From Hyphomonadaceae bacterium TMED5 (lineage in GTDB: Bacteria; Pseudomonadota; Alphaproteobacteria; Caulobacterales; Hyphomonadaceae), in assembly GCA_002173095.1 (NCBI GenBank), contig NHBK01000009.1, forward strand, positions 186,001-250,000: DNA of 64,000 bases, read 5' to 3'. This document shows, one piece after another, positions 62,699-64,000 of the stretch. The position numbers and the translations under genes were made by a program. The notes under the pieces were generated by a model. That model made no database searches and was not told the origin of the DNA. It worked only from the letters and a program-made list of their open reading frames with translations. Numbering within the stretch: position 1 is the first letter of the stretch; each line of letters begins with the position of its first letter.

Positions 62699-64000
62699 AC
62701 CGTTTTGACAATAGCCGTGTCATTCGCCCGGCGACAGGTACTGAGCTGACAGCACGGTCCTGGCAGGCCGAAGCCCCTTTGCGTATGCTCATGAACAATC
62801 TGCACCCGGATGTTGCCGAACGTCCCGAGGAGTTGGTGGTCTATGGCGGTATCGGCCGTGCGGCTCGCGATTGGGAAAGCTATGACAAAATCGTCGAAAC
62901 ACTGCGTCGATTGGATGATGACCAGACTCTTCTGATCCAGTCTGGCAAGCCAGTTGGCGTCTTCCAAACCCATAAGAATGCCCCACGTGTTCTCATCGCG
63001 AACTCCAATCTCGTACCGAAATGGGCGAATTGGGAACATTTCAGCGAACTGGATCGCAAAGGCCTCGCCATGTACGGCCAGATGACCGCCGGCTCCTGGA
63101 TTTACATCGGCACGCAGGGCATTGTTCAGGGGACTTACGAGACCTTTGTTGAGATGGGGCGCCAGCATTTTGGTGGAGACTTGTCTGGCAAATGGCTTCT
63201 GACGGCGGGTCTTGGTGGCATGGGCGGCGCTCAGCCTTTGGCGGCGGTCATGGCGGGCGCATCCTGTCTGGCGATTGAATGCCAGCCAAGCCGCATCGAA
63301 ATGCGCTTGCGCACAGGGTATCTCGACGAAGCCGCCGAGACTCTCGAAGAGGCAATGGCCATCATCGAAAAGAGCAATGCGGAAAAGAAACCGGTATCGG
63401 TGGGGCTGCTGGGCAATGCGGCCGACATTCTGCCTGAAATGTTTGAGAAGGGTATTCGCCCGGACCTGCTGACAGACCAGACATCTGCTCATGACCCGGT
63501 GAACGGTTATCTGCCATCTGGCTGGAGCCTTGAGGACTGGTTCTCTAAACGGGAGTCAGCGCCAGAGGATGTCGCTGAGGCCTCAAAGAAATCCATGGCG
63601 GCACATGTTCGCGCAATGCTGGACTTCCAGGCCGACGGTGTGCCGACGGTCGATTACGGAAACAATATTCGTCAGGTTGCACTGGATGAAGGTGTCACCA
63701 ACGCATTTGATTTTCCGGGCTTCGTTCCGGCGTATATCCGCCCGCTATTCTGCCGAGGCATCGGGCCTTTCCGCTGGGCCGCGCTGTCTGGCGACCCGGA
63801 AGATATTTATCGCACGGACGAGAAAGTAAAAGAGCTGATGCCGGATGACGCGCATCTGCACCGCTGGCTGGATATGGCGCGCGAGAAGATCAAGTTTCAG
63901 GGGTTGCCCGCGCGGATTTGCTGGGTGGGTCTGGGCGATCGCCATCGATTGGGCCTCGCTTTCAACGAAATGGTCGCCAAGGGCGAACTAAAAGCGCCTG
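62695..64000 (+). CDS. hutU: Urocanate hydratase (3' end outside window)
   Basis: Converts urocanate to imidazolonepropionate using tightly bound NAD+. The first 435 of about 555 residues are present, from ATG 62695, which overlaps the hutG stop (ATGA) and follows GGAGA. The start [15 protein letters not shown] is followed by the NAD-binding [40 protein letters not shown] and the active-site cysteine region [18 protein letters not shown]. The open frame continues to the right edge without a stop, so this is truncation by the window, not a pseudogene. Fourth gene of the plus-strand hut operon. Confidence 0.96.
   Translation, partial: MNRFDNSRVIRPATGTELTARSWQAEAPLRMLMNNLHPDVAERPEELVVYGGIGRAARDWESYDKIVETLRRLDDDQTLLIQSGKPVGVFQTHKNAPRVLIANSNLVPKWANWEHFSELDRKGLAMYGQMTAGSWIYIGTQGIVQGTYETFVEMGRQHFGGDLSGKWLLTAGLGGMGGAQPLAAVMAGASCLAIECQPSRIEMRLRTGYLDEAAETLEEAMAIIEKSNAEKKPVSVGLLGNAADILPEMFEKGIRPDLLTDQTSAHDPVNGYLPSGWSLEDWFSKRESAPEDVAEASKKSMAAHVRAMLDFQADGVPTVDYGNNIRQVALDEGVTNAFDFPGFVPAYIRPLFCRGIGPFRWAALSGDPEDIYRTDEKVKELMPDDAHLHRWLDMAREKIKFQGLPARICWVGLGDRHRLGLAFNEMVAKGELKAP

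Noticed and set aside
62695-64000. hutU as a truncated pseudogene
   Set aside because: The frame is intact to the edge with all expected motifs so far; the gene is simply cut by the window.
1-64000. tRNA or rRNA genes, CRISPR arrays, insertion sequences, prophage or toxin-antitoxin modules
   Set aside because: None was seen on reading the intergenic regions and gene products; the HNH protein has no mobile-element or phage partners nearby.

Overview
This window looks like ordinary chromosome of an alphaproteobacterium, most likely from the Hyphomonadaceae/Maricaulales group. No genus can be fixed from sequence alone. The reasons are alphaproteobacterial gene types (two-domain dCTP deaminase, metZ-apaG pair, fold-III ornithine decarboxylase next to murI, GANTC sites near a DnaA-box pair at nrdB), a large Oar-like TonB receptor, and a family of small secreted proteins of a kind often seen in Caulobacter-like and Hyphomonas-like bacteria. 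I see no insertion sequence, prophage, CRISPR array, tRNA or rRNA. Coding density is high, and many genes end in clear intrinsic terminators.

Layout. 1-3 kb: end of a bacterial alpha-2-macroglobulin gene and pbpC, overlapping as the usual envelope-repair pair. 3-7 kb: exported MsrA, two tandem DUF3617 proteins, a GT-C glycosyltransferase, and speD. 7-10.5 kb: a 1063-aa TonB-dependent receptor with very biased codons. 10.6-15.4 kb: agmatine deiminase and N-carbamoylputrescine amidase, an HhH-domain protein with a phasin-like front, murI, and ornithine decarboxylase. With speD this gives two routes to putrescine plus the decarboxylase needed for spermidine. 15.6-22.4 kb: a PstS-like lipoprotein, class I ribonucleotide reductase split as nrdB and nrdA (each with NrdR-like boxes), and three envelope proteins between them. 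23-27.7 kb: opgG-opgH for periplasmic glucans, then an inositol-phosphatase family gene. 28-31.7 kb: a TlpA-like lipoprotein, a very acidic unknown protein, an HNH nuclease and an AlkA-like glycosylase.

31.8-35.3 kb holds the most distinctive block: four separately terminated genes carrying six copies of one ~125-aa secreted domain, in alternating one-domain and two-domain genes. 35.4-42.2 kb: GluQ with lost zinc ligands, a DMT exporter, a lipoprotein alkaline phosphatase, a FATP-type acyl-CoA synthetase, a YffB-like protein and KdsA. 42.2-48 kb: metZ-apaG-trkH, dcd, a small unknown protein, and a soluble protein joining a short MCP hairpin to a Cache-like sensor. 48-55.7 kb: putA, a GT4 glycosyltransferase, a YitT-family membrane protein, a type-B carboxylesterase and a small secreted protein.

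55.7-64 kb is a histidine-utilisation locus: hutF-hutC, probably with an M20 amidohydrolase, divergent from hutI-hutH-hutG-hutU, with a near-perfect HutC operator between. It degrades histidine by the HutF/HutG route to formate and glutamate. hutU runs off the right edge.

No wholly new multi-gene system is proven. The best candidates for new biology are the six-copy domain family, the Cache/MCP protein, the leader with competing hairpins before opgG, and the layered control sites at nrdB.
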